Of a stretch of 64,000 nucleotides of DNA, positions 1 to 8,300 are shown one piece after another. Position numbers and translations under genes: made by a program. Each line of letters begins with the position of its first letter. Within the stretch, counting starts at the first letter, position 1. Below the pieces are notes generated by a model, which was not told where the DNA came from, searched no databases, and was given only the letters and a program-made list of their open reading frames with translations. This DNA comes from Paenibacillus sp. FSL K6-0276. GTDB lineage: Bacteria > Bacillota > Bacilli > Paenibacillales > Paenibacillaceae. Location: positions 5,332,001-5,396,000 of the forward strand of contig NZ_CP150276.1 of assembly GCF_037977235.1 (NCBI RefSeq). The letters run 5' to 3'.

Positions 1-807
1 ACGTTGGTAAACAGCCTCCCAATACAAATTAACTGACTTCCCTTTCCAGTTCCGTTCAGCCCGTGTAGGTGTGGATTTTTTCGGTTCCACTGTCTTTTGA
101 CCATCCTGGATAATGTCACTTGCCTTGGCATAACCTGCATACCCGCTGCTCAACTGCACAAACAGCCAGTCCTTATTTTCCTCATTCCAAATATTCACGA
201 TTGCCCCAGGAGACATATCCGCAACTATAGGCGCGTGAATTGACGCCTCATTGCGTAGAGCTACTGACTTGTCTCCTTGTTCACCTTTAACTTTTCCTAG
301 CGAGACAGTCTCCCCTGCTGTCATTAAAAGAACTGCTCCAGTATTTGTATCCTCCTGAATTTCAAACCCATACAAGTCTTCTAACACATCCGCAGGAAGG
401 TAGGTTACTTTATCCTTTACTTCAGGTGCTAACCGCAGCTGCAGTGGACGATTGTTCAGACTGGCATCGGTTTTATCCTCCTGCATGTATAGAAGTTCGA
501 TATCCGTTGATAATATGACCGATTTCGTCTTCTCTTCATAACGAATGGACGTGTCCACATACTTTTGCAACAACGGTAATGGTAACAGCATGCTATCCCC
601 GGTCCCCGTGGCAGAATAACCTGTGTGCTCTCCTTTTACAAAGATGGGATGCTCTTGAGCTTTCCAGTCCACATCTATATGCTGACGATTTGGTAATACA
701 TAAAATACAACCCAGTAAGCTGCTGCTGCAATGATTAAAAGTCCAAACAAGCGCCTAAAAAAACCTCCGCGCTTTTTGATGCGTCTCTGTCCCTGTCTTC
801 TGTCCAA
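1..807 (-). CDS. GH18-type cell-envelope glycosidase, N-terminal part (runs off the window)
   Basis: The 269 visible codons start with TTG at 807, behind a GGAGG ribosome site, and continue past the left edge, so the catalytic C-terminus is not seen. A very basic N-terminus (residues ~1-19) is followed by one membrane segment (~20-38), which predicts an exported, membrane-anchored protein. Residues ~60-165 look like the stalk (copper-amine-oxidase-N-like) domain common in Paenibacillus envelope proteins, and ~175-235 like a bacterial SH3 domain (ALRNEASIHAPIV, WLFVQLSSGYAGYA). The last visible residues, NLYWEAVYQR, match the usual start of a GH18 barrel in cell-wall or spore glucosaminidase-like proteins. 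The enzymatic role is inferred from that motif and architecture. Confidence 0.75.
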   Translation of the reverse strand, partial: MDRRQGQRRIKKRGGFFRRLFGLLIIAAAAYWVVFYVLPNRQHIDVDWKAQEHPIFVKGEHTGYSATGTGDSMLLPLPLLQKYVDTSIRYEEKTKSVILSTDIELLYMQEDKTDASLNNRPLQLRLAPEVKDKVTYLPADVLEDLYGFEIQEDTNTGAVLLMTAGETVSLGKVKGEQGDKSVALRNEASIHAPIVADMSPGAIVNIWNEENKDWLFVQLSSGYAGYAKASDIIQDGQKTVEPKKSTPTRAERNWKGKSVNLYWEAVYQR

Positions 808-926
808 AATATATCCTCCAGATATTAAATGATTTTTTAGTAGAGTCTAACAATACGATTATAACATCTACTCGGTTTCGTATAACAAGTAGAAGATAGT
901 CATTTATCCTACAATTTGTTATATCC

Positions 927-1024
927 AAGAAGAAACGACGTTGTCATCCTTTATTGATGACAACCGTTTCTCGTAGAAATATAAGGATAATGTATAGCGT
1001 GAAACTTATACGTTCTTATATTTC
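927..1024 (+). repeat. Dispersed double-hairpin element, copy R1 (type 2)
   Basis: Member of a family of ~100-bp intergenic elements with ten copies in this window. The first hairpin pairs GTTGTCATC (940-948) with GATGACAAC (956-964), extended by GAAACG/CGTTTC. The second pairs AAATATAAG with CTTATATTT at the element's end. It lies between perR and the GH18 gene, just beyond the perR terminator, in the opposite sense to both genes. Confidence 0.85.
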
Positions 1025-1025
1025 C

Positions 1026-1072
1026 AAAAAAATAAAAACGTGAGTCCTCCGCTTTCGGATTTCGCACGTTTA
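1026..1072 (-). terminator. Terminator downstream of perR
   Basis: On the minus strand AAACGTG and CACGTTT form a stem with an inner TCC/GGA pairing, followed by a T-rich tract (TTTTTATTTTTTT). It sits about 45 bases past the perR stop codon and directly abuts repeat R1. Confidence 0.75.
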
Positions 1073-1117
1073 TTGTGGTAACTTGGCATTTGGCCTTGAT
1101 ACCGTTCTATTCTAGTC

Positions 1118-1549
1118 TTAATGCTGCTGCTCTCTACAACATTTGCAAATTCCATGCAGTTCCATACGCAATCCTGTGATCTTAAAGCCTGTAGCTTGCT
1201 CAGCATGCAGCTCTACATCCCTAAGCGAAGGATAACTGAAATCCTCAATCTTACCGCATTGCTGACAGATAACATGATAATGATCAGACACATTGGCATC
1301 AAAACGGCTGGAGCTATCCCCATAGGTCAACTCACGAACCATGCCAGCTTCCATAAACATCTTGAGATTATTATATACGGTTGCCACGCTCATGCTCGGA
1401 AATTTAGGCTCTAATGCCCGATATATATCGTCAGCTGTAGGATGATTCATTGCTTCCATCAAATACGTAAGAATCGCATGACGCTGGGGTGTTATACGGA
1501 CACCTGTTGTTTTTAATTGTTCCAATGCATGTTGTACGCCACTCCCCAT
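1118..1549 (-). CDS. perR: Peroxide-responsive repressor PerR (Fur family)
   Basis: Cytoplasmic metal-dependent repressor of peroxide-stress and iron genes. The product aligns closely with B. subtilis PerR: winged-helix signature GVRITPQRHAIL and HPTADDIY, regulatory metal ligands at H36, D84, H90, H92 and D103, and the structural zinc CxxC pairs C95/C98 and C135/C138. In PerR the first set binds Fe or Mn and its histidines are oxidised by hydrogen peroxide. I chose the ATG at 1549 (143 aa; B. subtilis PerR has 145) because AAAGGCGG lies at a normal distance from it. A GTG at 1558 has no proper ribosome site. A PerR-box-like sequence upstream suggests autoregulation, and a strong box precedes trxB in this window. 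Confidence 0.95.
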   Translation of the reverse strand: MGSGVQHALEQLKTTGVRITPQRHAILTYLMEAMNHPTADDIYRALEPKFPSMSVATVYNNLKMFMEAGMVRELTYGDSSSRFDANVSDHYHVICQQCGKIEDFSYPSLRDVELHAEQATGFKITGLRMELHGICKCCREQQH

Positions 1550-1592
1550 GACTGTCACCGCCTTTTAAATTTAAAAATAAAAGAAATATTTC

Positions 1593-1607
1593 TTATAATT
1601 GTAAGAC
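1593..1607 (-). promoter_or_regulatory. Possible PerR box upstream of perR
   Basis: TTATAAT is followed after one base by GTAAGAC. The first half matches the consensus TTATAATnATTATAA exactly and the second half only partly (3 of 7). It is about 45 bases upstream of the perR start, where autoregulation would be expected. The match is weak. Confidence 0.4.
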
Positions 1608-1675
1608 TGGGTTTTCAATCTTGTCAACGAAGTCGGTACATTATATTCATTATTATATAAGAAAAATTACTTTTT

Positions 1676-3586
1676 TCAATATCCCTTCACATTTAAGTTA
1701 CTGTTCCCCTCAACGTGAAGCTTGAAATCACCTGTGCCCACTTCACCGGATATCTTCTTCTTATCAATCATTAAGCTAGGTAAATCTGAAGTAATATCGC
1801 CATATCCGCTGGAGCCATTCAACGTATAGTTCCCTAACAATGGCAAATATATATGGATATCGCCAACTGCACTATAAATGTCCCAGTCTCCTCCGACTTC
1901 ATGTGAACGAACATCAATGATGCCATTCAAGGATTCTGCACGCAGCTTCGATCTGGCCCCATCAATCTCTAAATTCCCGTTTTTGCTAGAAATATCGATC
2001 TCGTCTTCATTCCCGATTGCACTGATATTGCCAACAGCCGTTGATAATTTCAAGGCCCCTGTAACGTTCCAAGCATTCATGTTGCCACCGCTTGTCGATA
2101 ATTCAACACTGCCCTGGACGGACCTAGCACGCACAGCTCCATTCAGTGTTTTCCCCTTCACATTACCAAAGATACGATGAAGAATAAGCTCACCATTCCC
2201 CGTTTCCAGTGAAATATCTTCGATCGCTTCAATGTTCTGCAAGGTGATTCCGCCGTTCATTGTACGAACATCGAGGTTAAACCGACGATCTTCCGGCAAG
2301 GAAATGTCCAAATCCATTCGCGGCTGACGCTTACCTGATTCTCCATACGCCTTAGTGTTTGAAGTGATTTTTATGGTTGGTCCTTCAACAACATCCACAA
2401 AGGATTGTTCAGAAATGGCTTCAGCCATCGGACCCTCCAACTGATCTACCCAGACTGTAGTAGTAATTTGAATATTATCTACTGGTGCACGATGCAATAA
2501 AATATCCCCATTAATACCATCAACGGATATTTTGGCTGTATTTAATTCCACCGGAACAATGAGCGGAGCCTTCTGAAATTTACTTCCCTTAGCCTCGCCA
2601 TAGTCCACTGCCGCTGCTGTAAGGTTGAGACTGACATTTTTCCACAGATATAAATAATGTTCTTGTTCGGCAACGATAAACACACTTGCAGCAAGCAATA
2701 TAGCAGATAAAAGGCCACGTAAATCCAATCTTATTCTTGTTCCTTTTTGTACAGAGCTTGAACGACCAGAGAAGAAATACATAAACAGGAACTCAATCCC
2801 CCATAACACTGGGATGACTGGCCACCACTTCAATAGTAAGAGCATATAGTCGGTTCCGTCTTTCCAATCCAGAAACAACGGGATGGCAATAGCAATAAGC
2901 AAGACCGATGCTGTGTATCTTCCTACACGCCGGTTGTGAGACTCATTTTTTTTGCGCCAAACGATTCCTCTAACAATCTCTCGCGATCCTATGAATAGAC
3001 CACCACATAATAAAACTGCAGCCACGGCTACCTCGGTATAGTTCTCGATAAAGAATTGTAACCAAGCTGGTTTTTGGCGAAACAAAATGAGTAACGCTCC
3101 CCCTAAAAGAAGTAGAAGTCCAAAGGATATCCCAGGCTCACTGACGATAGTACGACGCTTAGGAGGTGAGGTTACTTTTGCCACAGTATCATCAAGCTCT
3201 TGATCTTCGGGGTAACGAAGAAGCTTGTCTGCCGATTGCAGTACATCATATACGTTGTAGAAATAAATTGCCGGAATAATTAGTGCAAGTAAAATAAGTA
3301 GCGGAACATTAATCTGCATCCCTATAGATGAGAAATACAATAAAGCCGAAATATCCAATAGTATCAGGAAGATAAAGGTGATCCCTTTTCGGAGAAACCC
3401 AAAGTACAAGTGCCCAGTTCCTGGGATGAGAGCTGCCAATAGTCCAGCGATAAATTTGCGTTTTCGGGGGCGCCGCTTCGGACGGGGAGGGATTATTTTC
3501 TTCTGAATCTCTTTCTCCGTGGTCTCAAGATCGGCAGAACCCTGCTGCTCTTCCTGCTCTGGGCGCGTTGCAGAGTCATTTGTCAT
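1676..3586 (-). CDS. DUF4097-type membrane protein with LiaF-like transmembrane region
   Basis: Predicted 636-residue membrane protein of unknown function. The start at 3586 has the ribosome site AAAGGAGGAG; the longer frame upstream would overlap the GNAT gene. The order is: an acidic/basic N-terminal tail, two to three hydrophobic segments around AALIPGTGHLYFGF (TM2-domain-like), further membrane segments in the middle third, and a C-terminal ~290 residues rich in short beta repeats with G-N-G-x-I patterns (LETGNGELILHRIF, STSGGNMNAWNV, SSKNGNLEIDG). That pattern is typical of the DUF4097 beta-helix 'adhesin' domain. Related proteins accompany envelope-stress systems (LiaF family), so a role in envelope sensing is plausible but inferred. 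It is 46 bp downstream of the GNAT gene and probably cotranscribed. Confidence 0.75.
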   Translation of the reverse strand: MTNDSATRPEQEEQQGSADLETTEKEIQKKIIPPRPKRRPRKRKFIAGLLAALIPGTGHLYFGFLRKGITFIFLILLDISALLYFSSIGMQINVPLLILLALIIPAIYFYNVYDVLQSADKLLRYPEDQELDDTVAKVTSPPKRRTIVSEPGISFGLLLLLGGALLILFRQKPAWLQFFIENYTEVAVAAVLLCGGLFIGSREIVRGIVWRKKNESHNRRVGRYTASVLLIAIAIPLFLDWKDGTDYMLLLLKWWPVIPVLWGIEFLFMYFFSGRSSSVQKGTRIRLDLRGLLSAILLAASVFIVAEQEHYLYLWKNVSLNLTAAAVDYGEAKGSKFQKAPLIVPVELNTAKISVDGINGDILLHRAPVDNIQITTTVWVDQLEGPMAEAISEQSFVDVVEGPTIKITSNTKAYGESGKRQPRMDLDISLPEDRRFNLDVRTMNGGITLQNIEAIEDISLETGNGELILHRIFGNVKGKTLNGAVRARSVQGSVELSTSGGNMNAWNVTGALKLSTAVGNISAIGNEDEIDISSKNGNLEIDGARSKLRAESLNGIIDVRSHEVGGDWDIYSAVGDIHIYLPLLGNYTLNGSSGYGDITSDLPSLMIDKKKISGEVGTGDFKLHVEGNSNLNVKGY

Positions 3587-3632
3587 ATTCTCGGCTCCTC
3601 CTTTCGTAAGTACTTTCTGTACATATGATTCT

Positions 3633-4103
3633 TCAAAGTGAACCACTCCGATAAAATTCAATCAATTCTACACCGGGAGCAACTTCCTGCGACCCAGTAG
3701 CTACAAAACCATGCTTTCTGTACAAAGAAACCGCAGGCAAATTTAGTTTCCCCGTAGATACGATGTATTGCTCCATCCCTGAAAAATGTTCAAACACATA
3801 TTCCAAGAGTCTGCTTGCAATACCTCTACGGAAAAAATCCGGACCCACCATCATCCGCGTAATCGTAAGTTTGCCCGGGGATTCTTCCTCTATAGCAATC
3901 GCACCCATCAGCTCTTCATCTTCATCGAAGCAGCCGTAAAAGTCCTCTTTAGAATGGCTGAGCATCTCTCTCGTCTCCATAAGCGGCGGAATCTCACGAA
4001 ACCCTATTAACTCGGCTTCCAGTCGGTAGGCCTTATGCTGGAGGCTCCATAGTTCATTAACGGTACTATCATCCTGCAGGTTTAGCTTAATAATTATATT
4101 CAT
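3633..4103 (-). CDS. GNAT family N-acetyltransferase
   Basis: 156-residue acetyl-CoA-dependent acyltransferase of the GNAT fold. The acetyl-CoA loop is visible as RRGIASRLLEYVF (~residues 91-103), preceded by the hydrophobic strand LTITRMMVGP and followed by NLPAVSLYRKHGF, the usual last motif of the fold. The substrate cannot be read from the sequence. The gene lies between gatB and the DUF4097 gene on the same strand, and the 46-bp gap to the latter suggests cotranscription. The start at 4103 has GGGGA about nine bases upstream. Confidence 0.85.
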   Translation of the reverse strand: MNIIIKLNLQDDSTVNELWSLQHKAYRLEAELIGFREIPPLMETREMLSHSKEDFYGCFDEDEELMGAIAIEEESPGKLTITRMMVGPDFFRRGIASRLLEYVFEHFSGMEQYIVSTGKLNLPAVSLYRKHGFVATGSQEVAPGVELIEFYRSGSL

Positions 4104-4126
4104 CCCTACTAGTCCCCTTATATGCC

Positions 4127-4160
4127 GCTAAGGGCCTGCCGTTGTCGACAAGCCCTTAGC
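4127..4160. other. Hairpin upstream of the GNAT gene
   Basis: GCTAAGGGC (4127-4135) pairs perfectly with GCCCTTAGC (4152-4160). No T tract follows on the minus strand and only TTATTA on the plus strand, so it is at best a weak terminator. It lies in the 5' region of the GNAT gene next to the R2 repeats. Confidence 0.5.
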
Positions 4161-4183
4161 TTATTACATAAGTATATTACCCC

Positions 4184-4282
4184 AAGTATAAACGCCTTCG
4201 GCGTCCTTTTATGGACGACAAGCGTTTATACGAGAAATATAAGAATAATGTATAACGTGAAACTGATACTTTCTTATATTTT
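4184..4282 (+). repeat. Double-hairpin element, copy R2a (type 1)
   Basis: Type 1 copy beginning AAGTATAAACGCC. GGCGTCC pairs with GGACG in the first hairpin, flanked by TAAACGC/GCGTTTA, and GAAATATAAG with CTTATATTT closes the second. It is joined directly to a type 2 copy, which makes this the only tandem locus in the window. The elements fill the space between gatB and the GNAT gene. Confidence 0.85.
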
Positions 4283-4380
4283 AAGAAGAAACAACGTTGT
4301 CGTCTTTTAAAGACGATAACCGTTTCTCGTAAAATATAAGAAAGTATAGTGTAAAACAAACTTATACTTTCTTATATTTC
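4283..4380 (+). repeat. Double-hairpin element, copy R2b (type 2)
   Basis: Type 2 copy abutting R2a and ending 10 bases from the gatB stop codon. Its first stem is GTTGTCGTC (4296-4304) with GACGATAAC (4312-4320). Relative to R1 an A:T pair has become G:C on both arms. Confidence 0.85.
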
Positions 4381-4390
4381 AGATAAAGGC

Positions 4391-5824
4391 TTAGTTGCTC
4401 AATACCTCGATCAGAAGTTTATTCGCTAAACCTGGATTCGCCTTGCCTTTACTTTCCTTCATAACTTGTCCCACTAGGAAACCAATGGCTTTCTGTTTTC
4501 CTGCTTTATAATCCTCTACAGATTGTGGGTTAGCTGCTACAACGGCTTCCACAATTCCTTTAATGGCACCTTCATCGCTGATTTGTACCAAACCTTTTTC
4601 CTCGACGATTGCAGCAGGCAATTTACCGCTCTCTAGCATTTCTTTAAATACAGTTTTAGCGATCTTGCTGCTGATCGTCCCACCTGTAATGAGGCCGATC
4701 ATTTCTCCGAGCCCTTGCGGCGTAATTTTGACCTGAGGCAATTCCAGGTTATTACTATTCAAATAAGCAAGCAGATCACCCATGATCCAGTTAGCTACAG
4801 CCTTGGCATCCTGCGTATAAGCAAGACATCCTTCGAAAAAGTCCGCTAACGGTTTAGAGGACGTGATCACGCCAGCATCATAAGCTGTAAGACCCAGTTC
4901 TTCACTATAGCGAGCTTGTCTTGCGTCCGGTAGTTCCGGAATCGTCGAGCGAATAGATTCTTTCCAGGCATCATCAATGTGCAGCACGATCAGATCCGGA
5001 TCTGGGAAATAACGATAATCATGTGCTTCTTCTTTACCACGCATGGATAAAGTTTTCCCTTGTGCTTCATCCCAGCGACGAGTCTCCTGAACAACCACTC
5101 CACCATCATCCAGAATCTCAGCTTGACGATATTGTTCATACTCCAGACCACGAAGCACACCACGGAAGGAGTTCATGTTCTTAAGCTCTGCTCTAATGCC
5201 GAATTCTTCTTGCCCTTCTGGTCGTAGACTGATGTTCGCGTCACAGCGCATCGATCCCTCTTCCATCTTGACATCGGATACGTCGCAGTATTGCATGATG
5301 GCACGGATTTTCTCCAGATATGCACGAGCTTCCTCTGGGGAGCGCAAGTCTGGCTCAGATACGATTTCGATAAGCGGTGTTCCTACTCGGTTGAAATCGA
5401 CAAGCGACGCAAAACCACCATCTACGTGAGTGAGCTTACCTGCATCCTCTTCCAAATGAAGACGGGTAATACCGATCCGTTTCGTCTCTCCATTAACTTC
5501 AATGTCAATCCAGCCGTTCAAACCGATAGGCTGATCAAATTGTGAGATCTGATAAGCTTTCGGTGAATCCGGGTAAAAATAGTTCTTGCGGTCGAATTTA
5601 CTAACATCACCAATGGTGCAATTCAGTGCCATCGCTGCTTTCATAGCGTAATCTACCGCTTGTTTGTTGAGCACTGGCAATACGCCGGGATGACCCAAGC
5701 AGACAGGACAGGTATGAGTGTTAGGTGGGGCTCCAAATTCAGTGGAGCATCCGCAAAAGATTTTGGAGTTGGTATGAAGCTCTACGTGAACTTCCAAGCC
5801 GATGACCGTTTCGTATTTAGACAT
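4391..5824 (-). CDS. gatB: Aspartyl/glutamyl-tRNA(Asn/Gln) amidotransferase subunit B
   Basis: GatB activates the misacylated Glu-tRNA(Gln) or Asp-tRNA(Asn) by phosphorylation within the GatCAB complex. Seen: the family opening YETVIGLEVHVELHT, the zinc-site cysteines CGC and CPVC near residues 24-42, KNYFYPDSPKAYQISQ, and the C-terminal YqeY-like tail ending NPGLANKLLIEVLS. The length (477 aa) agrees with B. subtilis GatB (476). The ATG at 5824 gives the conserved N-terminus; an in-frame ATG at 5836 lies only two bases from GGAGG and is less likely. It follows gatA by 23 bases, so gatC-gatA-gatB form one operon. Repeat R2b begins 10 bp beyond the stop. Confidence 0.96.
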   Translation of the reverse strand: MSKYETVIGLEVHVELHTNSKIFCGCSTEFGAPPNTHTCPVCLGHPGVLPVLNKQAVDYAMKAAMALNCTIGDVSKFDRKNYFYPDSPKAYQISQFDQPIGLNGWIDIEVNGETKRIGITRLHLEEDAGKLTHVDGGFASLVDFNRVGTPLIEIVSEPDLRSPEEARAYLEKIRAIMQYCDVSDVKMEEGSMRCDANISLRPEGQEEFGIRAELKNMNSFRGVLRGLEYEQYRQAEILDDGGVVVQETRRWDEAQGKTLSMRGKEEAHDYRYFPDPDLIVLHIDDAWKESIRSTIPELPDARQARYSEELGLTAYDAGVITSSKPLADFFEGCLAYTQDAKAVANWIMGDLLAYLNSNNLELPQVKITPQGLGEMIGLITGGTISSKIAKTVFKEMLESGKLPAAIVEEKGLVQISDEGAIKGIVEAVVAANPQSVEDYKAGKQKAIGFLVGQVMKESKGKANPGLANKLLIEVLSN

Positions 5825-5847
5825 AAGTAATCCCATTCCCTCCTTTA

Positions 5848-7305
5848 CTACAGCTGTGGACGCTGCTTGTGATGATCAGTATGTTGTTCAAAAGCGTGAG
5901 CAACACGCAGAATCGTGCTCTCGTCAAATTCTTTACCGATAATTTGCAGACCTACTGGCATGCCTTCCGCAAAGCCACAAGGAACGCTAACTGCAGGAAT
6001 ACCTGCCAAGCTCACAGGAATCGTGAGAATATCGTTCAGATACATGGTCAGCGGATCTTCAGTCTGTGAACCTAATTTGAATGCTGTCGTAGGCGCTGTT
6101 GGGCCGATGACCACATCATATTTTTTAAAGATGTCATCAAAATCCTGTTTAATCAAAGTACGCACTTTTTGTGCTTTTAAATAATAAGCATCGTAATACC
6201 CGGAGCTTAGCGCATAAGTCCCTAGCATAATACGACGTTTTACCTCAGGGCCAAAGCCGCGACTGCGGGAGTTTTGGTACAGATCAAGTAATCCTCCGCC
6301 TTCATCTACACGTACGCCATAACGCACACCGTCAAACCGGGCAAGGTTAGATGAAGCTTCCGAAGAGGAAAGCAAATAATAAGCCGCTACTGCGTATTCC
6401 GTATGTGGTAATGAAACTTCCTCCCAGACAGCGCCCATTCCTTCCAGCACCTTAAGTGCAGACAAGACTGTCTCACGCACAGAAGCATCGACACCTGCTC
6501 CCAAGTATTCCTTAGGTACAGCAATGCGAAGTCCGGAAACATCACCAGTCAGTGAACTCAAATAATCAGGAATTTCTACCTTAGCTGAAGTAGAGTCCTG
6601 TGCATCATAACCAGCAATCGCTTGAAGCACATATGCAGAATCTTCTACATTACGCGTAAGTGGGCCAATCTGATCAAGAGAGGAAGCAAAGGCCACCAGT
6701 CCGTAACGTGATACAAGGCCGTATGTAGGTTTGAGACCTACAACGCCGCAATAGGAAGCAGGCTGGCGGATTGAACCCCCAGTATCCGAACCAAGTGAGA
6801 AGAACACTTCACCCGCAGCTACTGCTGCAGCAGATCCACCACTTGATCCTCCAGGAACACGTTCAAGATCCCAAGGGTTACGCACAGGCCCAAAGCTTGA
6901 GTTCTCGTTAGATCCGCCCATCGCGAATTCATCCATATTCAATTTACCGATCGTTACAGCGTCTGCCTGTTGCAGTTTAGAAGCTACAGTTGCGTTATAA
7001 ATCGGTTGAAAATCCTTCAAAAATTGGCTGGCACAGGTCGTACGCAGTCCTTTAGTTACAATATTATCCTTAATTCCGGCAGGAAGACCAAACAGCAACC
7101 CACGTGCTGCTCCAGATGCCAGTTTGTCGTCCAAAGTGCGTGCAGACGCACGAGCGCCCTCCTCGTTCAAGGTCAAAAACGCATTTACTTTCTTATCCCG
7201 CTCAGCGATAATCGCCAGCGATTCTTCAGTCAGTTCACTGACCGATACTTCTTTAGAAGTTAACATACGGTGTACTTCAGGCAATCGATTTTGAAACAGG
7301 CTCAA
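5848..7305 (-). CDS. gatA: Glutamyl-tRNA(Gln) amidotransferase subunit A
   Basis: GatA is the amidase subunit that releases ammonia from glutamine for the transamidation carried out with GatB and GatC. The amidase-signature catalytic set is visible: Lys in PAGIKDN, the Ser-rich loop VPGGSSGGSAAAVAAG, and SDTGGSIRQPAS with the cis-Ser and nucleophilic Ser. The length of 485 residues equals the family norm. The start is TTG at 7305 with AAAGGGGG seven bases upstream; no nearby ATG fits better. It lies 27 bp downstream of gatC and just upstream of gatB. Confidence 0.97.
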   Translation of the reverse strand: MSLFQNRLPEVHRMLTSKEVSVSELTEESLAIIAERDKKVNAFLTLNEEGARASARTLDDKLASGAARGLLFGLPAGIKDNIVTKGLRTTCASQFLKDFQPIYNATVASKLQQADAVTIGKLNMDEFAMGGSNENSSFGPVRNPWDLERVPGGSSGGSAAAVAAGEVFFSLGSDTGGSIRQPASYCGVVGLKPTYGLVSRYGLVAFASSLDQIGPLTRNVEDSAYVLQAIAGYDAQDSTSAKVEIPDYLSSLTGDVSGLRIAVPKEYLGAGVDASVRETVLSALKVLEGMGAVWEEVSLPHTEYAVAAYYLLSSSEASSNLARFDGVRYGVRVDEGGGLLDLYQNSRSRGFGPEVKRRIMLGTYALSSGYYDAYYLKAQKVRTLIKQDFDDIFKKYDVVIGPTAPTTAFKLGSQTEDPLTMYLNDILTIPVSLAGIPAVSVPCGFAEGMPVGLQIIGKEFDESTILRVAHAFEQHTDHHKQRPQL

Positions 7306-7332
7306 GATTCTTCCCCCTTTCTAATTATGTAG

Positions 7333-7620
7333 TTATTCCAAAACAGCTGGAACCTTGAAATGTCCGTCTTCATCATCCGGCGCGTTAAGAAGTGCTTCCT
7401 CTTGCGTTAGGCTTTCCTTCACAACATCATCACGCATCACATTACTAACCTGCAGTACATGCGTGGTCGGCTTCACATTCTCCGTATCTAGCTCATTCAA
7501 CTTTTCAGCATATTGTAAAATAGCATTCATTTGTTCTGTAAAGGTTGCCTCTTCTTCCGGGCTCAATTGCAGACGAGCCAGCTTGGCCACATGCTGCACA
7601 TCTTTAACGGTAATGCTCAT
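7333..7620 (-). CDS. gatC: Glutamyl-tRNA(Gln) amidotransferase subunit C
   Basis: Small stabilising subunit (95 aa) of the GatCAB complex, wrapping the GatA-GatB interface. The family pattern is clear: VKDVQHVAKLARLQLSPEE at the N-terminus, then NELDTENVKPTTHV and the acidic C-terminus FKVPAVLE. It is the first gene of the gatCAB operon, and its ATG at 7620 follows an AGGAGGG site. Confidence 0.96.
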   Translation of the reverse strand: MSITVKDVQHVAKLARLQLSPEEEATFTEQMNAILQYAEKLNELDTENVKPTTHVLQVSNVMRDDVVKESLTQEEALLNAPDDEDGHFKVPAVLE

Positions 7621-7742
7621 AAGATAAATCCCTCCTGTTTAAAGGGCTAAAGCGCCCGGATAACGTTTTTAATTATATTGTAGAAACTTGGACAATTCAA
7701 TGATGCGCTTATATGGGTGAGGAATTACTCTTTATAATATAA

Positions 7743-7767
7743 CAAAAAAGCCGGCTTTCGCCGGCCT
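7743..7767 (-). terminator. Terminator of the 127-aa gene
   Basis: On the minus strand GCCGGC-GAAA-GCCGGC is followed directly by TTTTTTGTT, a classic intrinsic terminator. It separates the upstream small gene from gatCAB. Confidence 0.93.
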
Positions 7768-7770
7768 TCC

Positions 7771-8154
7771 TTAAATCCAAGCTCTAAGATTCACCTGTTT
7801 AATGAAATCTGCTTGGGACATGCTTTCGCTTGACGTTGATTCCGTCTCTTCTGTATCCATATCTTCACCGTTCATCAAATGATGGAACAGCTTCTCATTG
7901 TACGTGGACAAAGCATAATCAATTAACGCTTCATGCGTTGCTCTCTCAGCCTCAGCTACTAATAAATGTTCTTCCGCCTCAATGTCCTCAGCCGGAACAT
8001 AAAAGTTCCTATTAGCCTCCGGTACACGTATAACATAGTCAAACGCATTATCGGGATTGCGGTCGTAAGCAATTAGGTAGCCGTATTCCCCGATAGGAAG
8101 ACTCTGCTCGAAAGCGTCCGCAACAATGACAATCTTCTCTCCTAAACGCAGCAT
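7771..8154 (-). CDS. Conserved hypothetical protein, 127 aa
   Basis: I do not recognise a named family. The first ~65 residues (MLRLGEKIVIVADAF, GEYGYLIAYDRN, FDYVIRVPE, RNFYVPAEDIE) look like a small beta-barrel fold; the rest is a charged helical tail ending QVNLRAWI. No signal peptide or membrane segment is visible, so it is probably cytoplasmic. The start at 8154 is set by GGAGG seven bases upstream; a longer frame to 8175 lacks one. It is a single-gene unit ended by a strong terminator, upstream of gatCAB. A distant link to ATPase regulators or RNA-binding barrels is possible but not shown. Confidence 0.7.
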   Translation of the reverse strand: MLRLGEKIVIVADAFEQSLPIGEYGYLIAYDRNPDNAFDYVIRVPEANRNFYVPAEDIEAEEHLLVAEAERATHEALIDYALSTYNEKLFHHLMNGEDMDTEETESTSSESMSQADFIKQVNLRAWI

Positions 8155-8300
8155 CGCCCTACCTCCTGACCCCAAAATCTATCATGATTTTGCTTATTTC
8201 AACAGTCTACTAAAAAAAGATAGAACTGTCTAGCAGAAGGCCTAACGATCCTGAAAATTCTACGAAAATATACTATATTCGATACAGCATAAGTAAATAT

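Noticed and set aside
4122..4359. Small frames on both strands between gatB and the GNAT gene
   Set aside because: They consist of the R2 repeat elements and their reverse complement.
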